The notes: generated by a model not told the origin, from the letters alone. A DNA stretch of 64,000 bases from Verrucomicrobiia bacterium (GCA_035946615.1 DASYZB010000034.1:1-64000); one strand, 5' to 3'. Shown: positions 19,112 to 29,058, numbered from the stretch's first letter. Numbers and translations are program-made.

Positions 19112-19144
19112 GCAAAAGGCGCATGCTAAATGTCCAAACTCCAA

Positions 19145-19169
19145 GGGGTCTGCGCGCGGAGCAGACCCC
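19145..19169. promoter_or_regulatory. GC-rich hairpin close to the GMC start
   Basis: GGGGTCTGC (19145-19153) pairs with GCAGACCCC (19161-19169) around a 7-nt loop, ending 37 nt before the ATG. Possible attenuator or mRNA-stabilising hairpin; the role is inferred only from position. Confidence 0.45.
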
Positions 19170-19206
19170 GGTTGACCGCGCAAGGCAGAGCGACTTAATT
19201 ATCCTT

Positions 19207-21054
19207 ATGGCTTTTATCACAAGCAGTAAAACCAAACCTTCCTATGATGTCATTGTGGTCGGCTCCGGTGCTGCCGGCGGTCAGAGCGCCTATGTGCTGG
19301 CAATGGCTGGGCTGAAGGTGTTGATGCTCGAAGCGGGCCGCAAGTACGACCCGGTCATGGAAACGCCGATGTTCAACACTTCCCACCAGGCTCCGCTTGG
19401 GGAGGCCGGAACGCCCGACAAACCGTTCGGGTTCTACGATGCGACCGTGGGCGGGGGTTGGACGGTGCCAAAGGAGCCGTACCTGGTGAAACGCAGCCGG
19501 CGAGGCCCCGGCTGGCACGAAGCCACCGACTCGGAAGTGGGCTGCACGGACCAGAATTTCATGTGGTGGCGTCCGCGCATGCTGGGCGGGCGGACCAATC
19601 ATTGGGGCCGGATTGCTTTGCGGATGGGGCCTTATGATTTCAAACCGCGTGAGCGGGATGGTCTGGGAATCGATTGGCCGTTGGATTACAAGGACCTTGC
19701 CCCCTATTATGACAAAGTGGAAGCCCTCATCGGTGTTTTTGGCAGCAACGAAGGTCTCGAAAACACCCCCAACTCTTCCCCGGAAGTTCTTTTGCCTCCG
19801 CCTAAACCGCGCGCGTATGAGCTGCTTATCAAAAGAGCCTGCACTCGGCTCAAAATCCCGGTCATCCCGGCGCACCGCGCAATTCTTACCCAGAGGCAGG
19901 ACGTGAAAAAGGTCCCGGCCATGCTGCATCCAGAGGATGCGCGGGCGAGGGGACTTTTGGCAGACGCTATGGGAGCACGGTTGCCTTGCTTCTATGCCAC
20001 CCCCTGCGGGCGCGGCTGTTCCATTAAGGCGAACTACCAATCGACAACAGTGCACCTGCCGCCCGCGCTGGCTTCCGGCAATTTGGATATCCTGACCGAC
20101 GCGATGGCGCGCGAAGTAACCCTCGGCACTGACGGCAAGGCAACTGGGGTCAATTATATTGACAAAAAGACCGGACAGGATGGGCATGCCGCGGGCCGGG
20201 TCGTTGTGCTGGCGGCGAGCGGGTGCGAGTCAGCTCGAATTCTTCTGAATTCCAAGAACGCATCGTTTCCCAACGGGCTTGCCAATAGCAGCGGCAAGGT
20301 GGGGCGGTACTTAATGGACTCCGTGGGCAGTGATCTGCTTGGGCAAATCCCCGCCCTCGAGAATTGCCCGGCTTACAATGAGGATGGGGCCTCCGGGATG
20401 CACCTGTACATGCCTTGGTGGTTGTACCAGGAGCAGCAGGCGCGGCGGCTCGATTTCCCGCGAGGTTACCACATCGAACTGGGTGGCGGGCGCGAGATGC
20501 CTACAGCGGGAATCTTTGACGGGCTGGACGATTTTACCGCCGGCAGCTATGGCCGCAAGCTCAAGCAAGACGCCCGGCGCTACTACGGCACATTCGTCGG
20601 CTTTGCTGGACGAGGCGAAATGATCCCCAATGAGGACAGCTATTGCGAAGTTGATCCGGACAGGAAAGATGCGTTTGGGATTCCCGTCCTGCGTTTTCAT
20701 TTCAAATGGTCCGCGCACGAAGAAAAACAAGCTGCCCACATGCAGAAGACCTTTGCCGAGATAATCGAGGCGATGGGCGGGCGGGTTGTCGGTGGGCCGG
20801 AACTCGACGGCAAAAAGGCCATCGACGTCGGCGGCTCGATCATTCATGAAGTCGGCACAACGTGCATGGGCGCCGAACCGAAGCACTCGGTCCTTAACCA
20901 ATACTGCCAGGCGTGGGATGTCAAAAACCTGTTTGTGACCGATGGCGGGCCGTTTGTCTCGAATGCAGACAAAAACCCGACGTTGACGATCATGGCCAAT
21001 GCGTGGCGGGCTTGTGACTACCTGCTCGACCAGGCCAAAAAAGGAAATCTCTAA
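19207..21054 (+). CDS. GMC-family FAD dehydrogenase, large subunit
   Basis: 615 residues. An N-terminal Rossmann motif (YDVIVVGSGAAGGQSAYVLA) and FAD-binding MLEAG start the protein. The GMC signature GGRTNHWGRIALRM lies about residue 125. The C-terminal GMC_oxred_C region has IIHEVGTTCMGAEPKHSVLN and FVTDGGPFVSNADKNPTLTI with the catalytic-type His and Asn. The following gene, 1 nt downstream, is a gluconate-2-dehydrogenase subunit 3 homologue, so this is the flavoprotein of a sugar/polyol dehydrogenase complex. No cytochrome subunit is adjacent. Start at 19207 chosen; a 61-codon upstream extension runs across hairpin DNA. Confidence 0.88.
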   Translation: MAFITSSKTKPSYDVIVVGSGAAGGQSAYVLAMAGLKVLMLEAGRKYDPVMETPMFNTSHQAPLGEAGTPDKPFGFYDATVGGGWTVPKEPYLVKRSRRGPGWHEATDSEVGCTDQNFMWWRPRMLGGRTNHWGRIALRMGPYDFKPRERDGLGIDWPLDYKDLAPYYDKVEALIGVFGSNEGLENTPNSSPEVLLPPPKPRAYELLIKRACTRLKIPVIPAHRAILTQRQDVKKVPAMLHPEDARARGLLADAMGARLPCFYATPCGRGCSIKANYQSTTVHLPPALASGNLDILTDAMAREVTLGTDGKATGVNYIDKKTGQDGHAAGRVVVLAASGCESARILLNSKNASFPNGLANSSGKVGRYLMDSVGSDLLGQIPALENCPAYNEDGASGMHLYMPWWLYQEQQARRLDFPRGYHIELGGGREMPTAGIFDGLDDFTAGSYGRKLKQDARRYYGTFVGFAGRGEMIPNEDSYCEVDPDRKDAFGIPVLRFHFKWSAHEEKQAAHMQKTFAEIIEAMGGRVVGGPELDGKKAIDVGGSIIHEVGTTCMGAEPKHSVLNQYCQAWDVKNLFVTDGGPFVSNADKNPTLTIMANAWRACDYLLDQAKKGNL

Positions 21055-21055
21055 T

Positions 21056-21706
21056 ATGACTGATCCAAAACGCATGGATAGGCGCGAGGCAATCAAATGG
21101 ATGCTCGCCGCGACTGCCACTGTTTCAATGCTGGACGCCCGCAGTTTTGGCGCGACGCGCGCCCTGTCCGGTTATGGCCGGGACCCCAATTTGATGGAGG
21201 TCTATAAGCCGGGTGACTTCTGGCCGCTGACCTTTACTGCTGAGCAGCACCGGGCCGTGTCCGCGCTGTGCGATGTCATCCTGCCGGCAGACGACCGGTC
21301 GCCCAGCGCCAGCCAGCTCAAGGTGCCGGATTTCATTGACGAATGGATCAGCGCGCCCTACGAGCGCCAGCAGCGGGACCGTAAAGAGTTGCTGGCGGGC
21401 CTGGCCTGGTTGGAAACCGAATCGAAGAAACGATTCCGTTGCGGGTTTGCTGATTTGGCCGATGCGCAGAAGCAGCGCATCTGCGACGATATTTGCTCCC
21501 TGCAAAAGGCCCGGCCCGGATTCAAAAAGGCGGCTGGTTTCTTCCGGACCTTTCGGAACCTGGCGATGAGCGGGTTTTACACCACGCCCGAAGGGATGAA
21601 GGACCTGCAATACCTCGGTAATGTTCCGCTGCTGAAGTTCGATGGACCACCTCCAGAGGTATTGGCGTTCTTGAGACTCGAAGGAGTACCACCTCACAGA
21701 ACTTGA
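21056..21706 (+). CDS. Gluconate 2-dehydrogenase subunit 3-type small subunit
   Basis: 216 residues. The N-terminus has a twin-arginine signal: RMDRREAIKWMLAATATVSM. The body (FTAEQHRAVSALCDVILPAD and VPDFIDEWISAPYE) is characteristic of the subunit that escorts GMC dehydrogenases through the Tat pathway (family knowledge). Starts 1 nt after the stop of the large subunit. The complex is expected in the periplasm. About 140 nt of untranslated DNA follow before the molybdopterin gene. Confidence 0.87.
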   Translation: MTDPKRMDRREAIKWMLAATATVSMLDARSFGATRALSGYGRDPNLMEVYKPGDFWPLTFTAEQHRAVSALCDVILPADDRSPSASQLKVPDFIDEWISAPYERQQRDRKELLAGLAWLETESKKRFRCGFADLADAQKQRICDDICSLQKARPGFKKAAGFFRTFRNLAMSGFYTTPEGMKDLQYLGNVPLLKFDGPPPEVLAFLRLEGVPPHRT

Positions 21707-21849
21707 GATTCCCTACACCTTAGCAGCAATTAAATGTCAATAGATGCCAAGTCGGAGTGCGCCAACTTGGGTTGCGAAAACTTGCTCCGAGCGCCAATTC
21801 GGCGCAGATTGTCCACGCGGTGGAAACAGCCCGGGCGATTATGTGAATT

Positions 21850-23007
21850 ATGAGAGACCCTCTGACAGTGCCGGAACCCCCAGCGGCGCCTTCATTGCGC
21901 GAACAAGACGCCTTTCGCGGATTGATCATCCGCGAGCGTGAACCTGAAAACCTTGAGTTCGTCTTTTCGGGGCTTAACAGCGCAGTGACTCCTAACGAGC
22001 AGTTTTTCGTTCGCAGCCATTTCCCCGTTCCTCAGATTGATCTCGCGAGCTGGCGTCTGAAGATCGAGGGGCAGTTGGAACGGCCACTGGAGTTGACCTA
22101 TGCTCAATTAACCCAAATGCCGGCAAAGACGGTGGCCATGGTGATGGAATGCGCAGGCAATAGCCGGATATTTCTTTCACCAAAAGTCAGCGGGCTGCAA
22201 TGGGAATTGGGAGCGGTGGGCAACGCGGAATGGACCGGTGTGCCCTTAGCGGAGGTCTTGCATCAGGCCGGACTCAAGCCCGGGGCGCGGGAGATTGTGC
22301 TCGAAGGCGCGGACAGCGGTGAGATCAAGAAAGAGCCGCTGTCGCCCGGCAAGATAACTTATGCCCGCAGCCTGCCCCTGGCCAAGGCACTGAGTTCGGA
22401 TGTGATTTTGGCCTACCAGATGAATGGCGAGAGGTTGTCTTTGGCTCATGGCTACCCCGTGCGAGCGGTGGTCAGCGGGTGGTATGGCATGGCCTCGGTT
22501 AAATGGCTCAGCCGTATTCTGGTGACGGAGCGGGTTTTCCGCGGCTATTTTCAAACGGCAGATTACACCTTTTGGGAGCGGCGCGACGGCCTGCCGATTC
22601 AATTGCTGCCGGTCGGGGAACTGGAGGTCAAAGCCCAAATTGCGCGTCCTGCGCTGCACGAGGTGGTGCCGGCCAGTTCGATTTACAGGATTCATGGAGC
22701 GGCCTGGACCGGGGAGTCGGAGGTGACAAAAGTGGAAGTGAGCGCCGATGGCGGGATTATCTGGCTGCCGGCGCAGTTATTAGGGCCGCCCAACGGCTAC
22801 GGCTGGCGTTTATGGGAACATCATTGGCACACGCCTGCCCAACCCGGCCACTGCACTCTCATGGCCCGCGCCACGGATGGCCGGGGGCGCACGCAGCCAT
22901 CCGAGCGGGATTCCCATCGTGGGACTTACATGATTAGCCATATCCAACCCATCGAAATTGAGGTTAGGAAAGTGCCGGGCCGCTCGGCAGAGAGTTACAC
23001 CATATGA
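21850..23007 (+). CDS. Molybdopterin-dependent oxidoreductase (sulfite oxidase-like)
   Basis: 385 residues. The N-terminal part is a sulfite-oxidase molybdopterin domain; the Mo-ligand cysteine is Cys101 within VAMVMECAGNSR. The motif HGYPVRAVVSGWYGMASVKW follows. The C-terminal third (VHRIHG-type IYRIHGAAWTGESEVTKVEV, WRLWEHHWHTPAQPGHCTLM) resembles the dimerisation domain. No Tat or Sec signal is evident, so location is uncertain. Follows the GMC pair on the same strand. The substrate is not predictable; nitrate reductase-like or sulfite oxidase activity would need tests. Confidence 0.85.
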   Translation: MRDPLTVPEPPAAPSLREQDAFRGLIIREREPENLEFVFSGLNSAVTPNEQFFVRSHFPVPQIDLASWRLKIEGQLERPLELTYAQLTQMPAKTVAMVMECAGNSRIFLSPKVSGLQWELGAVGNAEWTGVPLAEVLHQAGLKPGAREIVLEGADSGEIKKEPLSPGKITYARSLPLAKALSSDVILAYQMNGERLSLAHGYPVRAVVSGWYGMASVKWLSRILVTERVFRGYFQTADYTFWERRDGLPIQLLPVGELEVKAQIARPALHEVVPASSIYRIHGAAWTGESEVTKVEVSADGGIIWLPAQLLGPPNGYGWRLWEHHWHTPAQPGHCTLMARATDGRGRTQPSERDSHRGTYMISHIQPIEIEVRKVPGRSAESYTI

Positions 23008-23136
23008 AAACTGCTTGCGTCTGTTGCGGGCTTCGAGGACGAGGGGACGGCCAGCTATTTTAAAAAACACGCTCTTGGAGGGCGTTTGAAAAACCTTGTT
23101 CAGGTACGTCGGCTGCTACATTTTCAAAAGTGGCTC
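23008..23136. other. Intergenic spacer, convergent genes
   Basis: No gene or convincing terminator was seen between the molybdopterin gene and the TMTC-like gene. Confidence 0.4.
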
Positions 23137-25050
23137 TTAGAAAAGCTCGTTCAGGCGTTGCGTGGCTTCCGGGTAATTGGGGCGCAGCTTAAGTGCCAGC
23201 TTTAATTGTATGATTGCTTCCTCACGCCGGCCAGCCGCGGCCAGCGCCGCACCAAGATTGAAGTGGGCTTCAGGGGAGTTGGAGTCCAGCCGTGCCGCTT
23301 GCTCGAACTCACCGAGCGCTTCATCGAGACGGCCCAAATTGAACAACACGCTTCCCAAATCATTGCGCGTGGACGAATCGTCTGGATTCAACTCGACCGC
23401 CTGGCTGAGTTCTGCAACCGCTTCCTGGCTGTGCCCCTGCGCCACCAGCACACCGGCCAGGTTGAGATGGATGCGAAAATCTTTCGGGTCCAACTTCAAG
23501 GCCTCGCGGTATTCGAGCGCAGCCTGCTCGAGGCGGCCTTGGCGTTGATAAAGATAGCCGAGGTTGCTGCGCGCCTCCGCAAAAGTTGGTAAACGTCTGA
23601 GTGCCTCATCGAACTGAGCGATGGCATTGTCGGTGCGGCCCAACTCCAGGAACAAACTGCCCAGCCCGTTGCGCGTGTTCACATCATCCGGTTTCAGGCG
23701 CAGCACCTCTTCATACTCCCGCAGGGCTTCAGCGAGGCGTCCCTGCTTTTCCAAGGCGTTTCCCAGATTGCCGTGCGCGAGATAATTATCCGGAACGACG
23801 GCGATGGCATGACGGAACAGCGTCTCGCTATCTTTCCAAAAGCCGGTTTGATGAAAAGTGATCGCGCCGCATAGCAGCGCCAGCGCGAGCCCAACTGCCG
23901 AGAAAACCGTTGCCCGGGAGCGCGCTGCTTGGGGGCTTGGAACCAACCAGGTTAAGGCAACCAGCACGCCAAGCGATGGGAGATAGGTATAACGGTCTGC
24001 CATGGCTTGGCGGCCAACCTGCACGAAGCCAATCACCGGGACCAGTGTCCCTAAAAACCAAAGCCAACCCATCAGCAGATAAGGCCGCTCGCGCCGTGTC
24101 AAAAATACAATGACGGTGATGGCCACGAGCAGGACTGAAGCCGCTAGAACGGAGCCCGCAGGCCAATTGCCTGGATGCGGGTAGAAGATGGCCAAATTCG
24201 CCGGCCAAAAGATGTCACCGAGATACCGGCAATAGGAAACCACAGCGTTGGCAAGACGATCGCCAAAGGACAAGCGGCCCAGCAACAGCGTGGCCCCGGC
24301 ATTGTTCTGGACCAGGAAAGTCACAAGACTCGAAAGAAGCGCCAGAACAAGGAAAGGGAGCTTTTCAAGCAGGAGAAGTCCTAACGGAGAGGAGGAGAGC
24401 CGCCGCAGAGGCCAGAAATCCAGTAACAACAACACAAATGGAAGGGTCACCAGCATTGGTTTACTCATAAGCCCGCAAGCAAAGAAAGCCAGAGCCAGGA
24501 TATAGTAGCGCCACGCGGCTGGTTTTCGCTGAGCGTAAGTCGTATAAGCCCAAAGGGTGAGCAGGAAGAACAAAGCGCTCAGCACATCCTTGCGCTCGGC
24601 AACCCACGCCACCGATTCGACTCTCAGCGGGTGCAAGGCCCAAATGCCGGCCACAAACAGGCTGCGCCAGGATGAATTGGTCATCTTCATTAGCAGCAGG
24701 AATACGAGCACGCTATTTGCCCCGTGAAAAAAAATGCTGGTCAAGTGATGTCCCCATGGCCTGAGACCGTAAACCTGGTAGTCCAGCATGTGCGACAGCC
24801 AGGTTAGCGGATGCCAGTTGCTCCCGTGCGAGGTGGTAAACGCCCAGCGCACTCCTCGCCAGCTCAAGCCGGTCTGCACATGCTGGTTTTGCGTCACGTA
24901 CGTCCCGTCATCGAAGCTGATAAAGTCGTTATTCAGTGCGGGAACAAAGGCTGCCAGGACGGCCAAAAACAGCAGGAGACAGGCGACCCAATTGCCGCCG
25001 CACTCCAAAAGGTCGAGGGTCTCTTTGAATTGTCGCTTTGCGCTCTCCAT
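23137..25050 (-). CDS. TMTC-like membrane glycosyltransferase with TPR tail (third of three)
   Basis: 637 residues. About ten membrane helices occupy residues 20-400, with conserved polar motifs: ISFDDGTYVTQN (acidic DD), SNWHPLTWLSHMLD, ALHPLRVESVAWVAERKDVL and GLMSKPMLVTLPF. Residues about 420-630 are TPRs (NYLAHGNLGNALEKQGRLAE; AHFNLGAALAAAGRREEAI). The layout matches TMTC/DUF1736-type proteins, which in eukaryotes are O-mannosyltransferases; a bacterial GT-C role is inferred. Last gene of a three-gene tandem array; 15 nt after the previous gene. Highly similar to the gene at 25066. Confidence 0.83.
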   Translation of the reverse strand: MESAKRQFKETLDLLECGGNWVACLLLFLAVLAAFVPALNNDFISFDDGTYVTQNQHVQTGLSWRGVRWAFTTSHGSNWHPLTWLSHMLDYQVYGLRPWGHHLTSIFFHGANSVLVFLLLMKMTNSSWRSLFVAGIWALHPLRVESVAWVAERKDVLSALFFLLTLWAYTTYAQRKPAAWRYYILALAFFACGLMSKPMLVTLPFVLLLLDFWPLRRLSSSPLGLLLLEKLPFLVLALLSSLVTFLVQNNAGATLLLGRLSFGDRLANAVVSYCRYLGDIFWPANLAIFYPHPGNWPAGSVLAASVLLVAITVIVFLTRRERPYLLMGWLWFLGTLVPVIGFVQVGRQAMADRYTYLPSLGVLVALTWLVPSPQAARSRATVFSAVGLALALLCGAITFHQTGFWKDSETLFRHAIAVVPDNYLAHGNLGNALEKQGRLAEALREYEEVLRLKPDDVNTRNGLGSLFLELGRTDNAIAQFDEALRRLPTFAEARSNLGYLYQRQGRLEQAALEYREALKLDPKDFRIHLNLAGVLVAQGHSQEAVAELSQAVELNPDDSSTRNDLGSVLFNLGRLDEALGEFEQAARLDSNSPEAHFNLGAALAAAGRREEAIIQLKLALKLRPNYPEATQRLNELF

Positions 25051-25065
25051 GTTTACAAAACGTCC

Positions 25066-26883
25066 CTATTGCCTTGTAAGGGCCTGAAGCTGCTCCTGGG
25101 CCGGATGGTAATCGGGTTGGAGCTCTAAAGCTTTTCTCAGATGAACTATCGCCTCGGGCCGGCTGCCTTTCTGGAGCCAGGCCATAGCGAGGTCAAGCTG
25201 CGCCGAGGCCGACTGCGGGCGCAATTTCACCACCTGTTTGAAATGAGTAATGCCTTCTTCGTAGCGGCCAGCAATGCATAGCGTTACACCCAGATTGTGA
25301 TGGACTTCCGCCGACTCAGGTTTCAGGCGGGCCGCTTCTTCGTATTCGGCCAACCCACGCTCAATACGGCCCTGCCTGCAATAGACGTTCGCCAGGTTGC
25401 CGCGGGTTTCAGCATCCTCCGGCCTCAGTCTGACCACTTCCTGGAATTCAAGGGCTGCTTCATCGAGCCGCCCCTGTTTTTCATAAACCAGGCCGAGGTT
25501 GTTATAAGCCAGAAAATTATTCCGGGTAACGGCTGCCGCGTGAGTCCACAAGGTTTCATTGTCGCGCCAGTAGCCAGCCTGGCGCCGAGTTGAAATGGCA
25601 CACAACCCGATGAGCGCGCCGCCCGCAGCCCACCAGGCCACGCTGCGATAATGCCATGTCCCCAACAATTCCTGGGCGCTCCAGGCAACGATCACGAATA
25701 CCCCGAGCAGTGGGATGTAAGTATAACGGTCTGCCATCGCCTGGCGGCCAACCTGGACCAAACCAATGACCGGAACGAGCGTCCCCAAGAACCAAAGCCA
25801 GCCTACCCACGCATAGGGGCGCCGGCCTCTGCTGCGCCATGCCAGCAGGGTCAGCCCAAATACCGGCGCTGCAGCGAAGACCACGCTCCAGGCAGACCAA
25901 CGGCCCGGGTGTGGATAAAAAATGGCCAGGTCCGCAGGCCAGACCGTTTTACCCAGGTACCGTGCGTAAGACACCAAGGCGTTTTCGAGTCGCAGGCTAA
26001 CCGGGAGCTGGATAACATGGGCTACGGCGCCGCCCTTCTGCTGAACCAGGAAAGTAACGACGCGGGAAATGGCAGAGAGGAAAAAGAACGGGAGCTTTTC
26101 GAGGACCAGTCGTCCCCACGCCCAGGTTTGGCTTTGAGCGCTGAGTTTAGAGCCAGGTGGTCTTTCAGATTGGGTTTGGCGAACAGCGCCGCGCTGGAAC
26201 GGCCAATAATCCAGCAACAGCAGCACAAACGGGAGAGTCACCAACATCGGTTTGCTCATCAATCCAAGAACGAAACAGAGCAACGCGCTGCCGTACCAGA
26301 GCCAGCCGCCTTCAGCCGTCCGGCGCTTTTCCACAAAGCGGCAGTAGGCCCAAAGGGTCAGTAGAAAGAACAAGGTGCTCAGGACATCTTTCCGTTCAGC
26401 TATCCAGGCAACCGACTCGACATGCAGCGGATGAATCGCAAAGAGCGCCGCAACAAAAAAGCTGCGCCAAAGCGCCCCGGTCATGCGGGTGAAGAGCAGG
26501 AAAACAAGCCAGGCATTAAGGCCATGGATCAAGAGACTCATTAAATGATGTCCCCAGGGCTGAAGCCCAAAGAGCTGGCAATCGAGGCTGTGCGCCAGCC
26601 AGGTCAACGGATGCCAATTAGTTGCTTCGGTGCTCGAAAAGGCCCATTTGACGGAAGGCCAGGCAAGCCCGGCGCGCACATGGTCGTTGGCCGTTACGTA
26701 CAGGTCATCGTCGAGGTCGATGAAACCAGCCCGCAGGAGCGGGGCAAAAGACCAGGCGATCAGCGCGCCCAGGCATAAACAAAGGAGCAGTATCGAGGAG
26801 AACGGGTTGCGCTCAATCGGCAGAGGCCCGGTCATGCCAGCACGATTAAGGCGAGGCTTGTCTTTTGAGAGGTGCGTTGCCAT
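25066..26883 (-). CDS. TMTC-like membrane glycosyltransferase with TPR tail (second of three)
   Basis: 605 residues. The same motif order as its neighbour: DLDDDLYVTANDHV, NWHPLTWLAHSLDCQLFG, AIHPLHVESVAWIAERKDVL, GLMSKPMLVTLPFVLLLLDY, GRQAMADRYTYIP. TPRs fill roughly residues 420-600. The ATG lies immediately after the stop of the upstream gene (TGA-ATG), indicating translational coupling. The lumenal-face acidic pair (DD) is the expected catalytic element of GT-C enzymes. Probably a recent duplication of the 23137 gene. Confidence 0.83.
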   Translation of the reverse strand: MATHLSKDKPRLNRAGMTGPLPIERNPFSSILLLCLCLGALIAWSFAPLLRAGFIDLDDDLYVTANDHVRAGLAWPSVKWAFSSTEATNWHPLTWLAHSLDCQLFGLQPWGHHLMSLLIHGLNAWLVFLLFTRMTGALWRSFFVAALFAIHPLHVESVAWIAERKDVLSTLFFLLTLWAYCRFVEKRRTAEGGWLWYGSALLCFVLGLMSKPMLVTLPFVLLLLDYWPFQRGAVRQTQSERPPGSKLSAQSQTWAWGRLVLEKLPFFFLSAISRVVTFLVQQKGGAVAHVIQLPVSLRLENALVSYARYLGKTVWPADLAIFYPHPGRWSAWSVVFAAAPVFGLTLLAWRSRGRRPYAWVGWLWFLGTLVPVIGLVQVGRQAMADRYTYIPLLGVFVIVAWSAQELLGTWHYRSVAWWAAGGALIGLCAISTRRQAGYWRDNETLWTHAAAVTRNNFLAYNNLGLVYEKQGRLDEAALEFQEVVRLRPEDAETRGNLANVYCRQGRIERGLAEYEEAARLKPESAEVHHNLGVTLCIAGRYEEGITHFKQVVKLRPQSASAQLDLAMAWLQKGSRPEAIVHLRKALELQPDYHPAQEQLQALTRQ

Positions 26884-29058
26884 TCAATGCAGCTCATTCA
26901 ACTGCCGTTGCGCTTCTTGGTAGCCTGGCCTGAGTTCGAGCGCCCGGCTAAACTCCTCGCGCGCCTCGCCGGCGTTGCCCTGGCGCAGCAGGACCAATCC
27001 CAAACCGCAGTGGGCTTCCGGGTTATTGGGAATGAGCCGAATCCCTTCACGATATTGGGCCACAGCCTCGTCCAGCCGGCCCTGGGTCGCCAGCCCGGCT
27101 GCGTGGGCATTTACGACTTCAGCCGCTTTGCGAAAATGCGCCTGAGCCTGATTTGTCTGGCCGAGGGCATTGAGGGCGATTGCCAGATTAATGTGAGTCA
27201 TCGGTTGGTCGGGGTTGACCTCCAGCGCCTTGGCATAATGTTCGAGGGCCTCTTTGAATCGGCCCTGCGATGCCAGGGCAACCGCCAAATTAACATGCGC
27301 CGTGATATGTTTTGGGTTCACCTGAATGGCCTTGCGATCGTGTTCCATCGCTTCTTCGATCTGGCCGCGGTTGGCCAGAATGACCGCCAGATTCACATGC
27401 GCCTCGGGATTATCCGGATTGACCTGCAGGGCCCTTTCGTAAAACTCCATGGCTTCATCCTGCCGGCCCTTGGCAAATAGAGCGTTTCCAACGCTGACAA
27501 GCCCATCGACCGTGTTTGGACCGGTCCGGAGGGCCTGGCGATATTCTTCAAGCGCCTCGTCGAATTGGCCGCGATGCAGCAAATCGCGGCTTAGATTATA
27601 GCGCGCCAGCCAGGAATCAGGGTTCTTCCTGACGGTATCACGCCAGAGGGTTTCGACATCCTTGTAGGCCTGCGCCTGGCGCCAGGTCAAACTCCCCAGG
27701 CCAAGCACCAGCAGCCCGCAAAAGACCGGCTCCAGCCATGGCCGCTGTTGGCGCAAACGCTTCGCCACAACCGCAAGCCCGGCCGCAACCAGGGCAAAAG
27801 GCCCGATACAGGCCATATACTGATAGTGATCGGCGACGAAGCTGTAGCGAAAGGTAAACAGCATGATGAACCCCAGGGTCGGCGCCAGTGTTGCCACATA
27901 ATATGCGGCGGCCAATAGCGGACCGCGTCCAGCATATCGCCGCGCAAAAAGCAGCAGCCCACAAAATAGAACTCCCAGGGCTAGCCAGGCATACGCGAGA
28001 GGGTCGGTTGTGTGAATCACCCAACGCGGGTAGCTAAAAGTCAGGTTGACGGGCCATAGAAGTTTCCAGGCATAAAACCACACGCCGCGGCTGGCGATGA
28101 GCACTCGTTCCAGCGGGCCGATGGCGAAAACTCCCCCGTTTGTCCCAATATGGTGGCGCTCCCACCACATCGTCAATAGGCCCATCCCCAAGCCCATGGC
28201 CACGAACGGCGCGATTTGCGCCCAACGCCACCGGGTGATTGGCTTCCTTTTGAGCCAGAGACTCACAACCAGTGCGGCAGGCACGGTGCAGGCCGTGGTT
28301 TTGCTGAACAATGCCAGTAGGTACAAGACAAGAGCGCCCGTATAAAATCCCCATCGCTTCGGTCGTTCCTCGATAAACGCGAGCCAAGCCAATAAAGACC
28401 ACAGGACGAAGAACAGTGAGAGGAGATTCTTGCGTTCAGTAATCCAGGCAACGGATTCGACCTGCACCGGGTGCAGGGCGAACAGGGCCGCTGCGAGCCA
28501 GGCGCCCGGGAGTTCCAAGCGCTTTAAGAGCCTCCAGACCAGCAAGGCGTTGGCCGCTTGAAAGAGGATGTTGACCCAATGATAGCCAGCCGGATTGAGG
28601 CCCCACAGGGCGTATTCAACCCGGAACATCGAATAAACCAACGGAAAGTACTGCGAAGGGGAATCCTCGGAAAACCAAATACGCCGCAGCCCATCAGGGG
28701 CGGTAAGCAGTTTGTTTTTTATGACATAAACATCGTCATCCCAGATAAACCCGCCATGCCAGACCGGTTGGTAGGCCAGAATCGTGGCCCAAACCAACAG
28801 CAACCCCAAAAACCGAGGATGGCGCCAAAAGGGCGGCTGCTGGGAAGGCCGCACCAGAGGCTGGCTGATAAGGTGCTCGGTTGGCCGGGCAGCCGCCAGC
28901 ATAGCCGGCATCGAGGACCTGGTGGAGGCTGCGGATGGAGAGTTGATCGTAGTGCGGGATATGGACTCTTGTGCCGCCTTCCTCCGCGAACCCGAGCTGT
29001 CCTGGCCAGCATCGGTCGCTCCGCCAGACCTGGCCCGGCCACCTCGTCGCCTTTTCAT
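26884..29058 (-). CDS. TMTC-like membrane glycosyltransferase with TPR tail (first of three)
   Basis: 724 residues. An N-terminal Arg/Ser-rich extension of about 75 residues (no counterpart in the others) precedes the membrane region. Motifs: GFIWDDDVYVIKN, FALHPVQVESVAWITERKNL, ALFSKTTACTVPAALVV, FVADHYQYMACIGPFAL. At least seven TPRs follow (AHVNLAVALASQGRFKEALE and similar). Most divergent of the three: SKTTA replaces SKPML. First gene of the array. A shorter start such as the ATG of MPAMLAAARPTEHL would remove part of the extension. Confidence 0.8.
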   Translation of the reverse strand: MKRRRGGRARSGGATDAGQDSSGSRRKAAQESISRTTINSPSAASTRSSMPAMLAAARPTEHLISQPLVRPSQQPPFWRHPRFLGLLLVWATILAYQPVWHGGFIWDDDVYVIKNKLLTAPDGLRRIWFSEDSPSQYFPLVYSMFRVEYALWGLNPAGYHWVNILFQAANALLVWRLLKRLELPGAWLAAALFALHPVQVESVAWITERKNLLSLFFVLWSLLAWLAFIEERPKRWGFYTGALVLYLLALFSKTTACTVPAALVVSLWLKRKPITRWRWAQIAPFVAMGLGMGLLTMWWERHHIGTNGGVFAIGPLERVLIASRGVWFYAWKLLWPVNLTFSYPRWVIHTTDPLAYAWLALGVLFCGLLLFARRYAGRGPLLAAAYYVATLAPTLGFIMLFTFRYSFVADHYQYMACIGPFALVAAGLAVVAKRLRQQRPWLEPVFCGLLVLGLGSLTWRQAQAYKDVETLWRDTVRKNPDSWLARYNLSRDLLHRGQFDEALEEYRQALRTGPNTVDGLVSVGNALFAKGRQDEAMEFYERALQVNPDNPEAHVNLAVILANRGQIEEAMEHDRKAIQVNPKHITAHVNLAVALASQGRFKEALEHYAKALEVNPDQPMTHINLAIALNALGQTNQAQAHFRKAAEVVNAHAAGLATQGRLDEAVAQYREGIRLIPNNPEAHCGLGLVLLRQGNAGEAREEFSRALELRPGYQEAQRQLNELH

